A stretch of 64,000 bases of DNA from Oxalobacteraceae bacterium (GCA_013284265.1 JABTBR010000011.1:62001-126000), one strand, 5' to 3'. Positions 8,482 to 17,977 are shown, numbered from the stretch's first letter. Program-made: numbers and translations. Notes: generated by a model not told the origin, from the letters alone.

Positions 8482-9822
8482 ATGACAAGCAAAGTTTTAT
8501 GGGGTGAAGGACTGTTTCTGCGTCCTCAACACTTTCAGCAGCAAGACCGCTACCACGAGCAGCGCCTGCACGACAGTGTCAAGGCGCTGCATCCCTACGC
8601 CTGGGGCGTGGATCAGTTGCAGCTCGACCGCGACGCGCTGGCCAGCAACACGCTGCGCATCCTCGAACTGTCGCTGCGTTTCCAGGACGGCGAACTATAT
8701 AGTGCGCCCGGCGCCGACGAGCTGCCCGACAGCGTGGACCTGAGCGGCTTGCAGCAATCGCAGCAGAGCGTCACCTTCTACGCCGCCCTGCCCGCCTTCA
8801 AAGCCTTCGGCGGCAATTTCTCCGCGCCCGGCCAGGGCGGTGCCGCGGTGCGCTTCGCCCAGACCGACGCCGACACGCCCGACCTGTTCACCCACGCCGC
8901 CCCCGCCCAGCTGAGTTATCTGCGCAAGTCGGTGCGCATCGTCTCCGAGTTCGAGCCGCGCGATTCCTACACCTGCTTCCCGCTGCTGCGCCTGCGCCGC
9001 GCCGCCACCGGCGGCTTCGAGCTGGACCCGGCCTTCGTGGCGCCGAGCATGTCGATCCGCAGCGCACCGCTGCTGTTCCTGCAACTGCGCCGCCTGATCG
9101 ACGCGCTGCAGGCCAAGGTCAGCGCGCTGTATGGCCACCACCGCGAACCGAGCAAGAACGTGATCGAATTCCGTTCCGGCGACATGTCCTCGTTCTGGCT
9201 GCTGCACACGGCCAGCACCTCCTTCGCCGCGCTGTCGCACTACTTCCACCATCCAACGCTGCACCCTGAGCGCCTGTACGAGCAGCTGCTGACGCTGGCC
9301 GGCAGCCTGATGACCTTCTCCAAAAGCTGGAGCCTGGCCGACCTGCCGCCCTACCAGCACAACGATCCCGGTCCCGGCTTCGCCAAGCTGCACCAGATCA
9401 TCCGCGAGCTGCTCGATACCGTGATCTCGTCCAAGTACTTCGCCATCGCGCTCAAAGAAAACAAGCCGTCCTACCACCACGGCATGCTCGACTCGGGCAA
9501 GATCGACGACAAGACCACCTTTTACCTGGCCGTGTCGGCCGATCTGCCGGCCATCGAACTGGTGGACGTGGTGCCGCTGCGCTTCAAGGTCGGCGCGCCC
9601 GACGACGTCGAGAAATTCGTGCTGTCGGCCATGCCGGGCGTGCGTTTGGCGCATGCGCCGCAAGTGCCGGCCGCCGTGCCGGTGCGTCCGGACACCTGCT
9701 ACTTCGTCATCGAAGGCAAGGGCCAGATGTACGAGCGCATGCTGCAAGCCCAATCGATTTCCATCTATGTTCCATCCGGCCTGCGCGAGCTGAAGCTCGA
9801 ACTGGTGGCCGTTACCTCCTGA
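8482..9822 (+). CDS. tssK: T6SS baseplate protein TssK
   Basis: Trimeric baseplate component that links the TssEFG wedge to the membrane complex (TssL/TssM). The 446 residues match the family length, and the N-terminus VLWGEGLFLRPQHFQQQDRY is the TssK signature. The C-terminal half includes the conserved LRFKVGAPDDVEKFVLSAMP region. It is the first gene of the plus-strand arm and is followed after 16 bp by tssL, its binding partner. Confidence 0.96.
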   Translation: MTSKVLWGEGLFLRPQHFQQQDRYHEQRLHDSVKALHPYAWGVDQLQLDRDALASNTLRILELSLRFQDGELYSAPGADELPDSVDLSGLQQSQQSVTFYAALPAFKAFGGNFSAPGQGGAAVRFAQTDADTPDLFTHAAPAQLSYLRKSVRIVSEFEPRDSYTCFPLLRLRRAATGGFELDPAFVAPSMSIRSAPLLFLQLRRLIDALQAKVSALYGHHREPSKNVIEFRSGDMSSFWLLHTASTSFAALSHYFHHPTLHPERLYEQLLTLAGSLMTFSKSWSLADLPPYQHNDPGPGFAKLHQIIRELLDTVISSKYFAIALKENKPSYHHGMLDSGKIDDKTTFYLAVSADLPAIELVDVVPLRFKVGAPDDVEKFVLSAMPGVRLAHAPQVPAAVPVRPDTCYFVIEGKGQMYERMLQAQSISIYVPSGLRELKLELVAVTS

Positions 9823-9838
9823 CCCAAGGACCTTTTTC

Positions 9839-10600
9839 ATGTCTACCGCACCATCCCTGATCGGCGCCGCGCCGGCCTCCACCAATGCTGCCAGCGCCGC
9901 GCGCTCCCTGCAGGACTTGATGTACGACGGCTTCTACGCCCTGTTCATGCTGAAGAACGGCAGCGGCCCGCAGGACAACAACGCCTTCGCCGACCGCATG
10001 ACCCAGTTCCTGGACGACTTCGGCCGCAACGCCAAGAAACAGGGCGCCTCGACCGATGACGTCGACGCGTCCAAGTACGCCTTCTGCGCCGCCGTCGACG
10101 AGATCATCTTGCGCTCGAACTTCTCGATCCGCGACGCCTGGGAACGCCGCCCGCTGCAACTGGCCCTGTTCGGCGACCAGCTGGCCGGCGAGAATTTCTT
10201 CATCCGCCTGGAAAGCCTGCGCGCGCGCGGCGCCGCCCACGTGCAGGCGCTGGAAGTGTTCCATATGTGCCTGCTGCTGGGCTTCCAGGGCCGTTACATC
10301 CTGGAAGGCTCGGAAAAACTCAACTACCTGACCGCACGCCTGGGCGACGAAATCGCCCAGATGAAGGGCAAACGCGGCGGCTTCGCACCGCATGCCGAAC
10401 GGCCCGACAACATCATCCACAAACTGCGCAGCGACCTGCCGCTGTGGGCGCTGTGCTCGGTATTCGCCCTGATCTGCGCGCTCGGCTACATCGGCCTGCG
10501 CGCCTCGCTCAGCAGCAACACCGAAAGCCGCATGAACGCCTATAACGACGTCGTCAAACTGGCGCCGCGCGCCGCCAACCTGACCATTACCCTGCCCTGA
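9839..10600 (+). CDS. tssL: T6SS inner-membrane protein TssL, short form
   Basis: DotU/IcmH-family component of the T6SS membrane complex, 253 residues. The cytoplasmic domain fills the first 190 residues (motifs YDGFYALFMLKNG and WERRPLQLALFG). One C-terminal transmembrane helix follows at about residues 200-222 (LWALCSVFALICALGYIGL). There is no OmpA-like peptidoglycan-binding domain, so cell-wall anchoring must come from another protein. Its TGA overlaps the vgrG ATG by one base. Confidence 0.95.
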   Translation: MSTAPSLIGAAPASTNAASAARSLQDLMYDGFYALFMLKNGSGPQDNNAFADRMTQFLDDFGRNAKKQGASTDDVDASKYAFCAAVDEIILRSNFSIRDAWERRPLQLALFGDQLAGENFFIRLESLRARGAAHVQALEVFHMCLLLGFQGRYILEGSEKLNYLTARLGDEIAQMKGKRGGFAPHAERPDNIIHKLRSDLPLWALCSVFALICALGYIGLRASLSSNTESRMNAYNDVVKLAPRAANLTITLP

Positions 10601-13404
10601 TGGACGCTCTGGAATACCTAACCTCCGCGCTTGGACTGTTCGGCACGGGACTGAGCCAGCATGCGCGCCTGGTCACGCTGGCCAGTGCCCAGGACTCCAC
10701 GCTGCCTGAATCGCTGATGGCCGAGCAGTTCAGCGGCCGCGAAGCCGTCAATGAACTGTTCTGCTTCGACGTCGACGCGCTCAGCACCTCCACCGATCTG
10801 GACCTGACCATGTTCATCGGCGAAGAGCTGACCATCACGCTGCTGCAGCCCGATGGCAGCCGGCGCGCCTGGCATGGTGTCTGCACCCAGGCCGGCTTGC
10901 TGGGCGCCGACGGCGGCGTGGCGCGTTATCGCCTGCGGCTGGAACCGGCCCTGGCGCTGCTCGCACTGCGCCGCGACAGCTATATTTTCCAGGACAAGAA
11001 CGTTGAGGACATCGTCACCGAACTGTTCGCCGACTATCCGCAACTGCGCTTCGAGTTCGACATCAGCCAGGAGCTGGCGCCCCGCGCCGTCTGCACCCAG
11101 TACCGCGAAAGCGACCTGGAATTCTTCACGCGCCTGCTCGCCTCGGAAGGCTTGAGCTGGCGCTTTGAACACGAGCAGGCTTCGGACGATGCCGCCGGCG
11201 ATGGCCAGGCCAAGCACCGCATGGTCATCTTCGACAGCAAGGCCATGGCGCCCGCCACGCCGGACGGCGCCGAGTTGCGCTTCCACGGCGTGCGCGCCAC
11301 CGACAGCGACGACGCCATCGACCAGTTCGCGGCGCTGCGCCAGATCCAGGCCAACGGCGTCAGCATCAGCAGCTGGGACCCGGAAAAACTACTGGCGCCC
11401 GCCGCCGAGCAGTCTTCCAGCCTCGATGCCGGCGACATGCCCGCGTTGTCGATCTACGACGGCAGCGGCGAGCGCATCGCCAGCGACAGCGGCGCGGCCG
11501 ATCCGCACAGCGGCTTGATGTTGCAGGCGCTGGAACTGGAAAACAAAGTCTTCGAAGGTGCCGGCGCGGTTCGCCGCCTGGCCGCGGGCCACGGCTTCCA
11601 GCTGACCCAGCACGAGCGCTACGCCGATGGCGCCAACGGCTTCACCGTACTGTCGGTCGAGCACGCGGCGCGGAATAACTTCGCCTCCGCCATCAAGGGT
11701 GCGGACGCCGTCGTGGAATCTGGCACCTACCGCAACAGCTTCCGCTGCGTGCGCGACGCCGTAGCCATCGTACCGCGCGCCACCGCCGCCGTGCAGACCA
11801 GCACCGCGCTGGGACCGCAGACCGCCCTGATTGTCGGCCTGTCCGACACGGTGGCGACCACGCTGCGCGATCATCAGGTGCGCATTCAATTCGCCTGGCA
11901 GCGCGGCGAAGCCGCCAATGCGGGCGGTATGAGCCACGACACCGACAGCAAGGGCAGCGCGCCAGGCGACGAACGTTCCGGTACCTGGGTGCGCGTAGCA
12001 GAAGCGCTGGCGGGACCCAACTGGGGCAGCCAGTTCACGCCGCGCATCGGCACCGAAGTGCTGGTCGACTTCATCGAAGGCGATATGGACCGCCCGATGA
12101 TCGTCGCCCAGTTGTACACCGGTTCGGATTTGCCGCCGTTTTCGGCTGGCGTGGATTCCGGCGTCAATCATGGTGGCGTCCTGTCCGGCATACACAGCAC
12201 GAATTTCGATGGCGGCGGCTACAACCAGTGGCAGCTCGATGACACGCCCGGGCAACTGCGCACGCGGCTGGCCAGCAGCAGCGCGGCGTCGCAACTGAAC
12301 CTGGGTTATCTGATCCAGCAGTCGCCCTCCTCCGCCCAGCGCGGCAGCTATCGTGGCAGCGGTTTCGAACTACGAACCGACGCCTGGGCCGTGGTGCGGG
12401 GCGCCGAAGGCGTGATGCTCTCGACCAGCGCGCGCAGCGCCGCCGGTAGCAGTGTCGCGTCCACGCAGCTCGACGCGGCGGAAGCCGTGCGCTCGCTGCG
12501 CAGCGCCAATGAACTGAATGTGCGTTTAAGCGAAGTGGCGGGCAAGCAGCACGCGCTGTTCAGCAAGGATGCCTTGACCGCACAAAAAGACTTCATCAGC
12601 CAGATCGATCCCAAGGAAAAAGGCAAGTACGACGGCGACGTCAATGGCCAACAGGCCAGCAAAGCCAAAAGCGGCGCACGCGAGCTCGATGCCGCACAGC
12701 CGGTGGAGAAGTTCGCCAGCCCCGTCGTGCTGATGGAATCGCAAGCCGCGATCAACTGGGCCACGCCCGCGTCGACGCTGCTGTTCGCAGGCCAGCAACT
12801 GCATTGGACCAGCCATGGCGACCTGCATCTGGCGGCAAATCACACCGTGTCGGCGGTCGCAGGCAACGCCGCCAATCTGTTCACGCATGGCGGCGGGATT
12901 CAAGCCTTTGCCGGCAACGGCCCGGTGTCGTTGCAGGCACATACCGATCAGCTGGAGATTTTGGCGGACAAGGAAGTGGTCGTCATCTCCGTCAACGATA
13001 GCATCGAGATCAAGGCCAACGAGAAAATCACCTTGCAGGCCGGTCAGTCCTCCATCACGCTTGAAGGCGGCGACATTACCTTCGCCTGTCCTGGGAACTT
13101 TACGGTGAAGACTGGGCAGCATTTGTTTGCGGGCGGAGGTCGTTCCGAAGCATCCTTCTTGCCTTTGCCAAGCTCCACTATGAGCTTGTTCAGCCGAAAG
13201 CTTCAGTTAAAAGATGCCGGCACTGGGGAAGCACTCGCCGATGCGCCTTACTTCGTGCGTCTAAAGGGCGGAACCGTCTTCCACGGTGTGACCGATGGCG
13301 ACGGTTTCACCGACATAGCACAAAGCGATAACGCGGAATCGGCAAAGGCCTATGTAGGCCATGCAGCAATGGTAGAAATCGCAAAATTCACGAGGGAAGC
13401 ATGA
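10600..13404 (+). CDS. vgrG: T6SS spike protein VgrG with C-terminal extension
   Basis: Trimeric spike at the tip of the Hcp tube, 934 residues. The gp27/gp5-like core spans roughly residues 30-590, with QFSGREAVNELFCFDVD and the FIEGDMDRPMIVAQLY segment. A DUF2345 beta-helix follows at about 707-843 (KITLQAGQSSITLEGGDITF). The last 90 residues are an extra domain containing FSRKLQLKDAGTGEALADAP, which reads like the small beta-sandwich used by VgrGs to hold cargo. It overlaps tssL by one base and the next gene by four, so the cargo gene is translationally coupled. Confidence 0.96.
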   Translation: MDALEYLTSALGLFGTGLSQHARLVTLASAQDSTLPESLMAEQFSGREAVNELFCFDVDALSTSTDLDLTMFIGEELTITLLQPDGSRRAWHGVCTQAGLLGADGGVARYRLRLEPALALLALRRDSYIFQDKNVEDIVTELFADYPQLRFEFDISQELAPRAVCTQYRESDLEFFTRLLASEGLSWRFEHEQASDDAAGDGQAKHRMVIFDSKAMAPATPDGAELRFHGVRATDSDDAIDQFAALRQIQANGVSISSWDPEKLLAPAAEQSSSLDAGDMPALSIYDGSGERIASDSGAADPHSGLMLQALELENKVFEGAGAVRRLAAGHGFQLTQHERYADGANGFTVLSVEHAARNNFASAIKGADAVVESGTYRNSFRCVRDAVAIVPRATAAVQTSTALGPQTALIVGLSDTVATTLRDHQVRIQFAWQRGEAANAGGMSHDTDSKGSAPGDERSGTWVRVAEALAGPNWGSQFTPRIGTEVLVDFIEGDMDRPMIVAQLYTGSDLPPFSAGVDSGVNHGGVLSGIHSTNFDGGGYNQWQLDDTPGQLRTRLASSSAASQLNLGYLIQQSPSSAQRGSYRGSGFELRTDAWAVVRGAEGVMLSTSARSAAGSSVASTQLDAAEAVRSLRSANELNVRLSEVAGKQHALFSKDALTAQKDFISQIDPKEKGKYDGDVNGQQASKAKSGARELDAAQPVEKFASPVVLMESQAAINWATPASTLLFAGQQLHWTSHGDLHLAANHTVSAVAGNAANLFTHGGGIQAFAGNGPVSLQAHTDQLEILADKEVVVISVNDSIEIKANEKITLQAGQSSITLEGGDITFACPGNFTVKTGQHLFAGGGRSEASFLPLPSSTMSLFSRKLQLKDAGTGEALADAPYFVRLKGGTVFHGVTDGDGFTDIAQSDNAESAKAYVGHAAMVEIAKFTREA

Positions 13405-14231
13405 CTAGTCCGTTTGACGTGCTGTTTTTGGAGCCGGTTGAGAAGAAAAAACCACATGTGGTCAAGGTGGGGTTCGTCGAGGAATCTGGTCGTTACAAGA
13501 TCGGAAAGCCAACCCGCCCGGCCTACACTCACGACCACGGTTTTCTCCAAAACACCCCGAATCATAAGCCCATTCGGGAGCCGACCCTGGATGACCGGAA
13601 AATGTACACGAAGTGGCTTGCCAATCTCAACGGCGCTGAGCTACTTTGCAATCCGACACTTGGCAAGAAGATTGATCGTTGCAGTGGCGATCTGACAGAC
13701 GCGACTGCGGCATATCGCCATTTTCTCTTTGGTAAAGGTGCGGATCGAACCGTCAATTATGAAGGATTTATTCGAACGGACATGGCCGCTTATGCCTTGC
13801 TGGATAAAATAGCGACGGATTTCATCGAGCAGATCGAAGTAATCGGAAAGGATAGGTTAAAGTTTTCCGTTACTTCAAGCATGTACAGCGTCGGAACGGA
13901 TGGGATAATCGGCATGCCTCAAACGGCAAATTGGCAAAAAACACTAGGAGCACACGTTCTTTGGGTAAGTGCAGATGTAGCGGTAGCAACAAATTCAGAT
14001 GCGGAAATTTGCTATAACGCGGATCTGACACTTCACATTGAGGACAGATATAACTTCAATCCCGGCAGCGCCGACATAGCGACAAAAATTTCCGACAAAG
14101 AGAACGGACAATTGGAGCTATGTGGCATGGGCGTCGAATATATGAATTATGCTGTGATTAGAAGGAATCTGACATGGGTAGCCAAGAAGCCAGCGACAAA
14201 AATGCTTACTGGAACGCCGACCTCTCAGTGA
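13401..14231 (+). CDS. Probable T6SS effector coupled to VgrG
   Basis: A 276-residue protein whose ATG overlaps the vgrG stop (ATGA), the classic place for VgrG-delivered cargo. No signal peptide or transmembrane helix is seen. The C-terminal half has NWQKTLGAHVLWVSADV, then LHIEDRYNFNPGSADIAT (DRYNFNP at residues 215-221), then YMNYAVIRRNLTW. I recall similar segments in proteins beside other VgrGs but cannot give a family name. The D-x-Y-[DN] pattern faintly recalls colicin M-type lipid II phosphatases, but I do not see the rest of that active site. Base composition turns clearly A+T-rich here, suggesting separate acquisition. The effector role is inference from position. Confidence 0.6.
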   Translation: MTSPFDVLFLEPVEKKKPHVVKVGFVEESGRYKIGKPTRPAYTHDHGFLQNTPNHKPIREPTLDDRKMYTKWLANLNGAELLCNPTLGKKIDRCSGDLTDATAAYRHFLFGKGADRTVNYEGFIRTDMAAYALLDKIATDFIEQIEVIGKDRLKFSVTSSMYSVGTDGIIGMPQTANWQKTLGAHVLWVSADVAVATNSDAEICYNADLTLHIEDRYNFNPGSADIATKISDKENGQLELCGMGVEYMNYAVIRRNLTWVAKKPATKMLTGTPTSQ

Positions 14232-14257
14232 TTTATCTAATAGCTATAAGATAAATA

Positions 14258-14800
14258 ATGAACATCAATACAAAAACAAAGTCCACAAAAAAATTCATGT
14301 GGCTATGCGTATCACTATTACTAAATGGATGTGGAATGAAAGAATCGCAGGCTTCGACCGAAATTTCTGAACTGAATAAATTAGTTCAGGTTTCGATACC
14401 AATGAAATCGGTCCAATGGGAGGTACTGCAGTGGCCTTATGACGATGGTTTTCTGGCTGCCAGCACCGAAATAGTAACATTAGTCGCCGAATTTGAGCCT
14501 TTAGATCCGAAATGGGTCCCTATAGCAAAGGAACCTCTCAAACCGAAACGTCTTGCTCCCGAGTCTGGGCGGGACTGGATGTCTCCCTCCTTCAAGAAAA
14601 TGCTGGCGTCGGAATATGTTGATGTTGCCAAATTTAACTGCGTTAGTTATAAATCGAAATTTACCAAAAGCGGTAATCTGATCGAGGGTTTCGTTTGTGA
14701 ATCAGGCGGGCGAGGTCTCCTGTACCTGCGGCTTGCTGACTATACGGTACAGGCGGAATCCAGCGCAAACGTTCCTACGGAACCGCCTGCAACTAAGTAA
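14258..14800 (+). CDS. Candidate immunity lipoprotein, copy 1
   Basis: A 180-residue predicted lipoprotein: Lys-rich N-terminus, hydrophobic stretch and lipobox L-N-G-C with Cys25. It lies 26 bp after the effector-like gene. It shares long identical stretches with the gene at 15037, for example IPMKSVQWEV and EGFVCESGGRG, so the two are tandem paralogues. A periplasmic lipoprotein following a VgrG-linked cargo gene is the usual arrangement for an immunity protein against a cell-envelope toxin. A+T-rich composition matches the effector. No family name recognised. Confidence 0.6.
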   Translation: MNINTKTKSTKKFMWLCVSLLLNGCGMKESQASTEISELNKLVQVSIPMKSVQWEVLQWPYDDGFLAASTEIVTLVAEFEPLDPKWVPIAKEPLKPKRLAPESGRDWMSPSFKKMLASEYVDVAKFNCVSYKSKFTKSGNLIEGFVCESGGRGLLYLRLADYTVQAESSANVPTEPPATK

Positions 14801-15036
14801 AAATGAAACGAAATCGGCTTACGGAAGCGTCAAAGAGCCAAGGCGCTCCAAAAAACATCGGCGAGTTGACCGATTGAACGAAATATACTTAAGATTTCCT
14901 TTTTTAACTTTCCCATTATTGATGCGGTGTTCCAATTCGAATCCTGGGCCAGAACTCTCTCGTCTTTCGAAATAAACAGTCAGCCAACGAGGCGAATTCA
15001 ATAATCTTTATATTCCCACGGCACTCTTAGACGAAA

Positions 15037-15582
15037 GTGAATCACGTTAATAAATTGGCTTTAGTACTTATATCGATACTAATAACTGGATGCGGGGCTA
15101 AGAAACCAAAATTCTCCTTCGACATCTTCGAACTAAATAAATTGGTTCAAATCCCAATCCCGATGAAGTCTGTTCAATGGGAGGTGGTTTACTTGCCAGA
15201 AGACGATGGCCTTCTCCCTGGTCCGACCGATTATGTTTCACTCGTTGCGGAGTTTGTACCTTCCACCCAAAACTGGTTCACTCAAATAAAGGCACCTATC
15301 CAATCCACCTATGTAGACCCCACGTTTGTACGAGCCTGGATATCCGCTCCATTTAAATCAATGGTCATCGCAAATTACGTCGAAGTTGGAAAATATCCCT
15401 GCTCGAGCTTTAAAACGACATTTACCAAAAGCGGAAAACCGGTTGAGGGCTTCGTTTGCGAATCTGGAGGCCGCGGTTTTCTTTACCTGGCGCTTGAGGA
15501 TTTCACAAAGGGCGTTGAACCTAGCGGCGACAATTCGTCGGTAACGCCTGAAACTCCACAAAACAATGTGACACCCAAATGA
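15037..15582 (+). CDS. Candidate immunity lipoprotein, copy 2
   Basis: A 181-residue paralogue of the preceding lipoprotein, with the same order of conserved segments (ELNKLVQIPIPMKSVQWEV, then TFTKSGKPVEGFVCESGGRG). It has its own signal sequence and lipobox ending I-T-G-C (Cys19). The start is GTG; no better ATG exists. The 236 bp separating the two copies are A+T-rich and contain no gene I can support. Its stop overlaps the next gene by four bases. The tandem copy may widen protection or have diverged to another variant of the toxin. Confidence 0.58.
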   Translation: MNHVNKLALVLISILITGCGAKKPKFSFDIFELNKLVQIPIPMKSVQWEVVYLPEDDGLLPGPTDYVSLVAEFVPSTQNWFTQIKAPIQSTYVDPTFVRAWISAPFKSMVIANYVEVGKYPCSSFKTTFTKSGKPVEGFVCESGGRGFLYLALEDFTKGVEPSGDNSSVTPETPQNNVTPK

Positions 15583-16250
15583 TCCAATCCTTTCGAATGT
15601 GCACGCGAGGCCTCATTGGCGCTGTACTGCTCAATCTGGCTCTGCTGGCCCCCACTGCCCTCGCCGCCTCCATCTCGGCCATGCCACGCACGCCCGTCGA
15701 CAAAGCCGAACTCGTTCAACTGGGCCTGCTACCGGCTGGTAAGCTGGTTCTCGCCCTGACCACCGCCGACACCCTAGGCCAGCACTATCTGGTCCTGTCG
15801 CAAAAGCACAGCCAGTCCGAGATTGACCCTGACCCGGGCCACGACGTGAAAATCGACCTGCTCGCCTCCTACTATTCCTTCGGCGATGGCCGCTGGAAGC
15901 GCGACTGGACCATCGAAGACGGCGTCGACTGCCCCATCGTCGATTCCAACGCCAGCTTCTACCCGACAGCCGTCACCGTCACCGACCTGGACCAGAACGG
16001 CATCGCGGAAATCACCGTCGCCTACAAGCTATTCTGCGGTGGCGGCGTCGATCCCAGCGTGCTCAAGGTGATTCTGCGTCAGGGCAAACAAAAACTGGCG
16101 ATCCGTGGCCAGACCCTGATCAAGACGCGCGGCCAGCCTTCGCTCGGCGGGGAAATGACACCGGACAAAGCCCTGTCACTACCCGCCAACGCAGTCTTCA
16201 AGCAGCACCTGGAAGCCATCCGGAACCGGGTCTATATCGAAAAATATTGA
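15579..16250 (+). CDS. Secreted protein of the M949_RS01915-like family
   Basis: A 223-residue protein with a cleavable signal peptide (hydrophobic LLNLALLAPTALAA) and a mature part containing VTVTDLDQNGIAEITVAYK, an Asp-rich loop of the calcium-binding FG-GAP sort, followed by a Cys-Gly-Gly segment and KLAIRGQTL. This resembles a small family labelled surface polysaccharide biosynthesis protein (M949_RS01915 type), whose function is not established. The ATG overlaps the stop of the second lipoprotein, so it belongs to the same transcription unit. Composition returns to GC-rich here. It may be a further protective factor or simply a downstream neighbour. Confidence 0.55.
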   Translation: MIQSFRMCTRGLIGAVLLNLALLAPTALAASISAMPRTPVDKAELVQLGLLPAGKLVLALTTADTLGQHYLVLSQKHSQSEIDPDPGHDVKIDLLASYYSFGDGRWKRDWTIEDGVDCPIVDSNASFYPTAVTVTDLDQNGIAEITVAYKLFCGGGVDPSVLKVILRQGKQKLAIRGQTLIKTRGQPSLGGEMTPDKALSLPANAVFKQHLEAIRNRVYIEKY

Positions 16251-16426
16251 GTCTTATCGTTCTGGTAACGCTAACCCAATTGTGTCCACGCAAATGGAAA
16301 TGTTGCTTACAATGCCGTTTCGCTAGCCGCACTATTCCTGTCGAACCGGTTTTGGAGTACAACTACGGCTAAGCTCTCCATTGAACAGGGTGCCATGAAC
16401 CCGGCGCTCTTATCGCAAGGATAACA

Positions 16427-16615
16427 ATGAAAAACACGCAACAGCCAAGGGAAGACGACACGACGGCCCGCCTGGTGGAAGATGGCATCACCATCGACAC
16501 CCAGGCCGGCGCAGCCAACGCGTGGGTATATATGGCATACAAGGAAGTGCCGGCCAGCGTTATTACGCGCGTGCTGGCCTACCCGAACCAGAGGCGCCGA
16601 CAGACGCGCGGCTAA
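16427..16615 (+). CDS. Small hypothetical protein
   Basis: A 62-residue frame with AAGGATAAC just before its ATG. The sequence (DDTTARLVEDGITIDTQAGA, then AWVYMAYKEVPASVITRVLAYP) reads like a real small cytoplasmic protein and ends in a basic tail. No signal peptide, membrane segment or known domain. It lies alone between the T6SS cassette and the permease, 63 bp upstream of the latter. The 176 bp before it hold no gene. Confidence 0.45.
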   Translation: MKNTQQPREDDTTARLVEDGITIDTQAGAANAWVYMAYKEVPASVITRVLAYPNQRRRQTRG

Positions 16616-16678
16616 GCAAGGAAAGGCTTCCGTACCGTTCCGCCCGTCATTTCACCGTCGCTCAAACCGGGAAACCCA

Positions 16679-17977
16679 GTGCCTACTCTCGACCGCTTCT
16701 TTAAACTCACCGAAAACGGCACCAACGTCCGCACGGAAATCATCGCCGGCTTGACGACCTTCCTGACGATGGCTTACATCATCTTCGTCAACCCCACCAT
16801 CCTCGGCGACGCGGGACTGCCCAAGGATGCCGTCTTTGTGGCAACCTGCCTGGCGGCCGCCCTCGGCACCGCCATCATGGGCCTGTACGCCAACTATCCC
16901 ATCGGCATGGCGCCGGGCATGGGCCTGAATGCCTACTTTGCCTATGCGGTCGTGCTCGGCATGGGCGTGCCCTGGCAGGCGGCGCTGGGCGCGGTGTTCG
17001 TGTCCGGGTGCCTGTTCATCATCGTCAGCCTCATCGGCCTGCGCGAGATGATCGTCAATGGCATTCCCCATTCATTACGCACTGCGATCACCGTCGGTAT
17101 CGGCATGTTCCTGGCGCTGATCGCGATGAAAAGCGCGGGCATCGTCGTCGCCAATCCGGACACCATGGTCAAGGTCGGCGATCTTCACCAGCCCAGCGCG
17201 ATCCTGGCCATCGCCGGTTTCCTGCTGATCGTCACACTCGACCGCCTGCGCGTCAAGGGCGCTATCCTGATCGGCATCGTGGCCGTCACCACGGCGAGTT
17301 TCTTCGTCGCGGGCAATACCTTCCGCGGCCTGGTGTCAATGCCACCATCTATCCTGCCGACACTGTTCAAGTTCGATCTGCAAGGCGCGTTCTCGGTCGG
17401 CATCCTGAATGTGGTGCTGGTGTTCTTCCTGGTGGAATTGTTCGATGCGACCGGTACCTTGATGGGCGTGGCCAGCCGCGCGGGACTGCTGGTCGAGGGC
17501 AAGATGCAGCGCCTGAGCAAGGCGCTACTAGCCGACAGCTGCGCGATCGTGGCCGGCTCCATGCTGGGCACGTCCAGCACCACCGCCTATATCGAGAGCG
17601 CCTCCGGCGTGCAGGCCGGCGGCCGCACCGGCCTGACCGCGCTGGTGGTCGCCCTCATGTTCCTGGCCTGCCTGTTTATTGCACCGATTGCCGGCGTGGT
17701 GCCGGGCTACGCCACCGCCCCGGCGCTGCTGTTCGTGGCCTGTCTGATGCTACGCGACCTGACCGAAGTGGACTGGACCGACAGCACCGAAAGCGTGCCG
17801 GCAGCCATCACCGCGCTGACGATTCCCTTTACCTATTCAATTGCCCACGGCATCGCTTTCGGCTTCATGAGCTACGCGGGTCTGAAGCTGTTGACCGGCA
17901 AGGCGCGCGGCGTCAAGCCCATCGTCTGGATCATCGCCGCCGTGTTCCTGTTCAAGTACGTCTACCTCAAGGGCTAA
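16679..17977 (+). CDS. NCS2-family purine permease (AzgA/GhxP type), copy 1
   Basis: Inner-membrane proton symporter predicted to import hypoxanthine, guanine or adenine. The 432 residues contain the AzgA-group signatures APGMGLNAYFAY (near residue 77), SAGIVVANPDT and SGVQAGGRTGLTA, with about twelve to fourteen membrane spans. The start is GTG at 16679, aligning with the start of the paralogue at 25532-26833, which is highly similar along its whole length. This copy stands apart from the purine region and separates the two T6SS-related loci. Substrate choice between purine bases cannot be read from the sequence. Confidence 0.9.
   Translation: MPTLDRFFKLTENGTNVRTEIIAGLTTFLTMAYIIFVNPTILGDAGLPKDAVFVATCLAAALGTAIMGLYANYPIGMAPGMGLNAYFAYAVVLGMGVPWQAALGAVFVSGCLFIIVSLIGLREMIVNGIPHSLRTAITVGIGMFLALIAMKSAGIVVANPDTMVKVGDLHQPSAILAIAGFLLIVTLDRLRVKGAILIGIVAVTTASFFVAGNTFRGLVSMPPSILPTLFKFDLQGAFSVGILNVVLVFFLVELFDATGTLMGVASRAGLLVEGKMQRLSKALLADSCAIVAGSMLGTSSTTAYIESASGVQAGGRTGLTALVVALMFLACLFIAPIAGVVPGYATAPALLFVACLMLRDLTEVDWTDSTESVPAAITALTIPFTYSIAHGIAFGFMSYAGLKLLTGKARGVKPIVWIIAAVFLFKYVYLKG

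Noticed and set aside
13401..14231. Firm assignment of the effector to the colicin M family
   Set aside because: DRYNFNP resembles part of the colicin M motif, but the following His-Arg of that active site is not seen, so it is kept only as a hypothesis.
14925..14950. tRNA remnant or attachment site (TTCGAATCC-like T-loop) between the two lipoprotein genes
   Set aside because: Only a T-loop-like string is present. No acceptor, D or anticodon arms can be folded around it, and no integrase gene is nearby.
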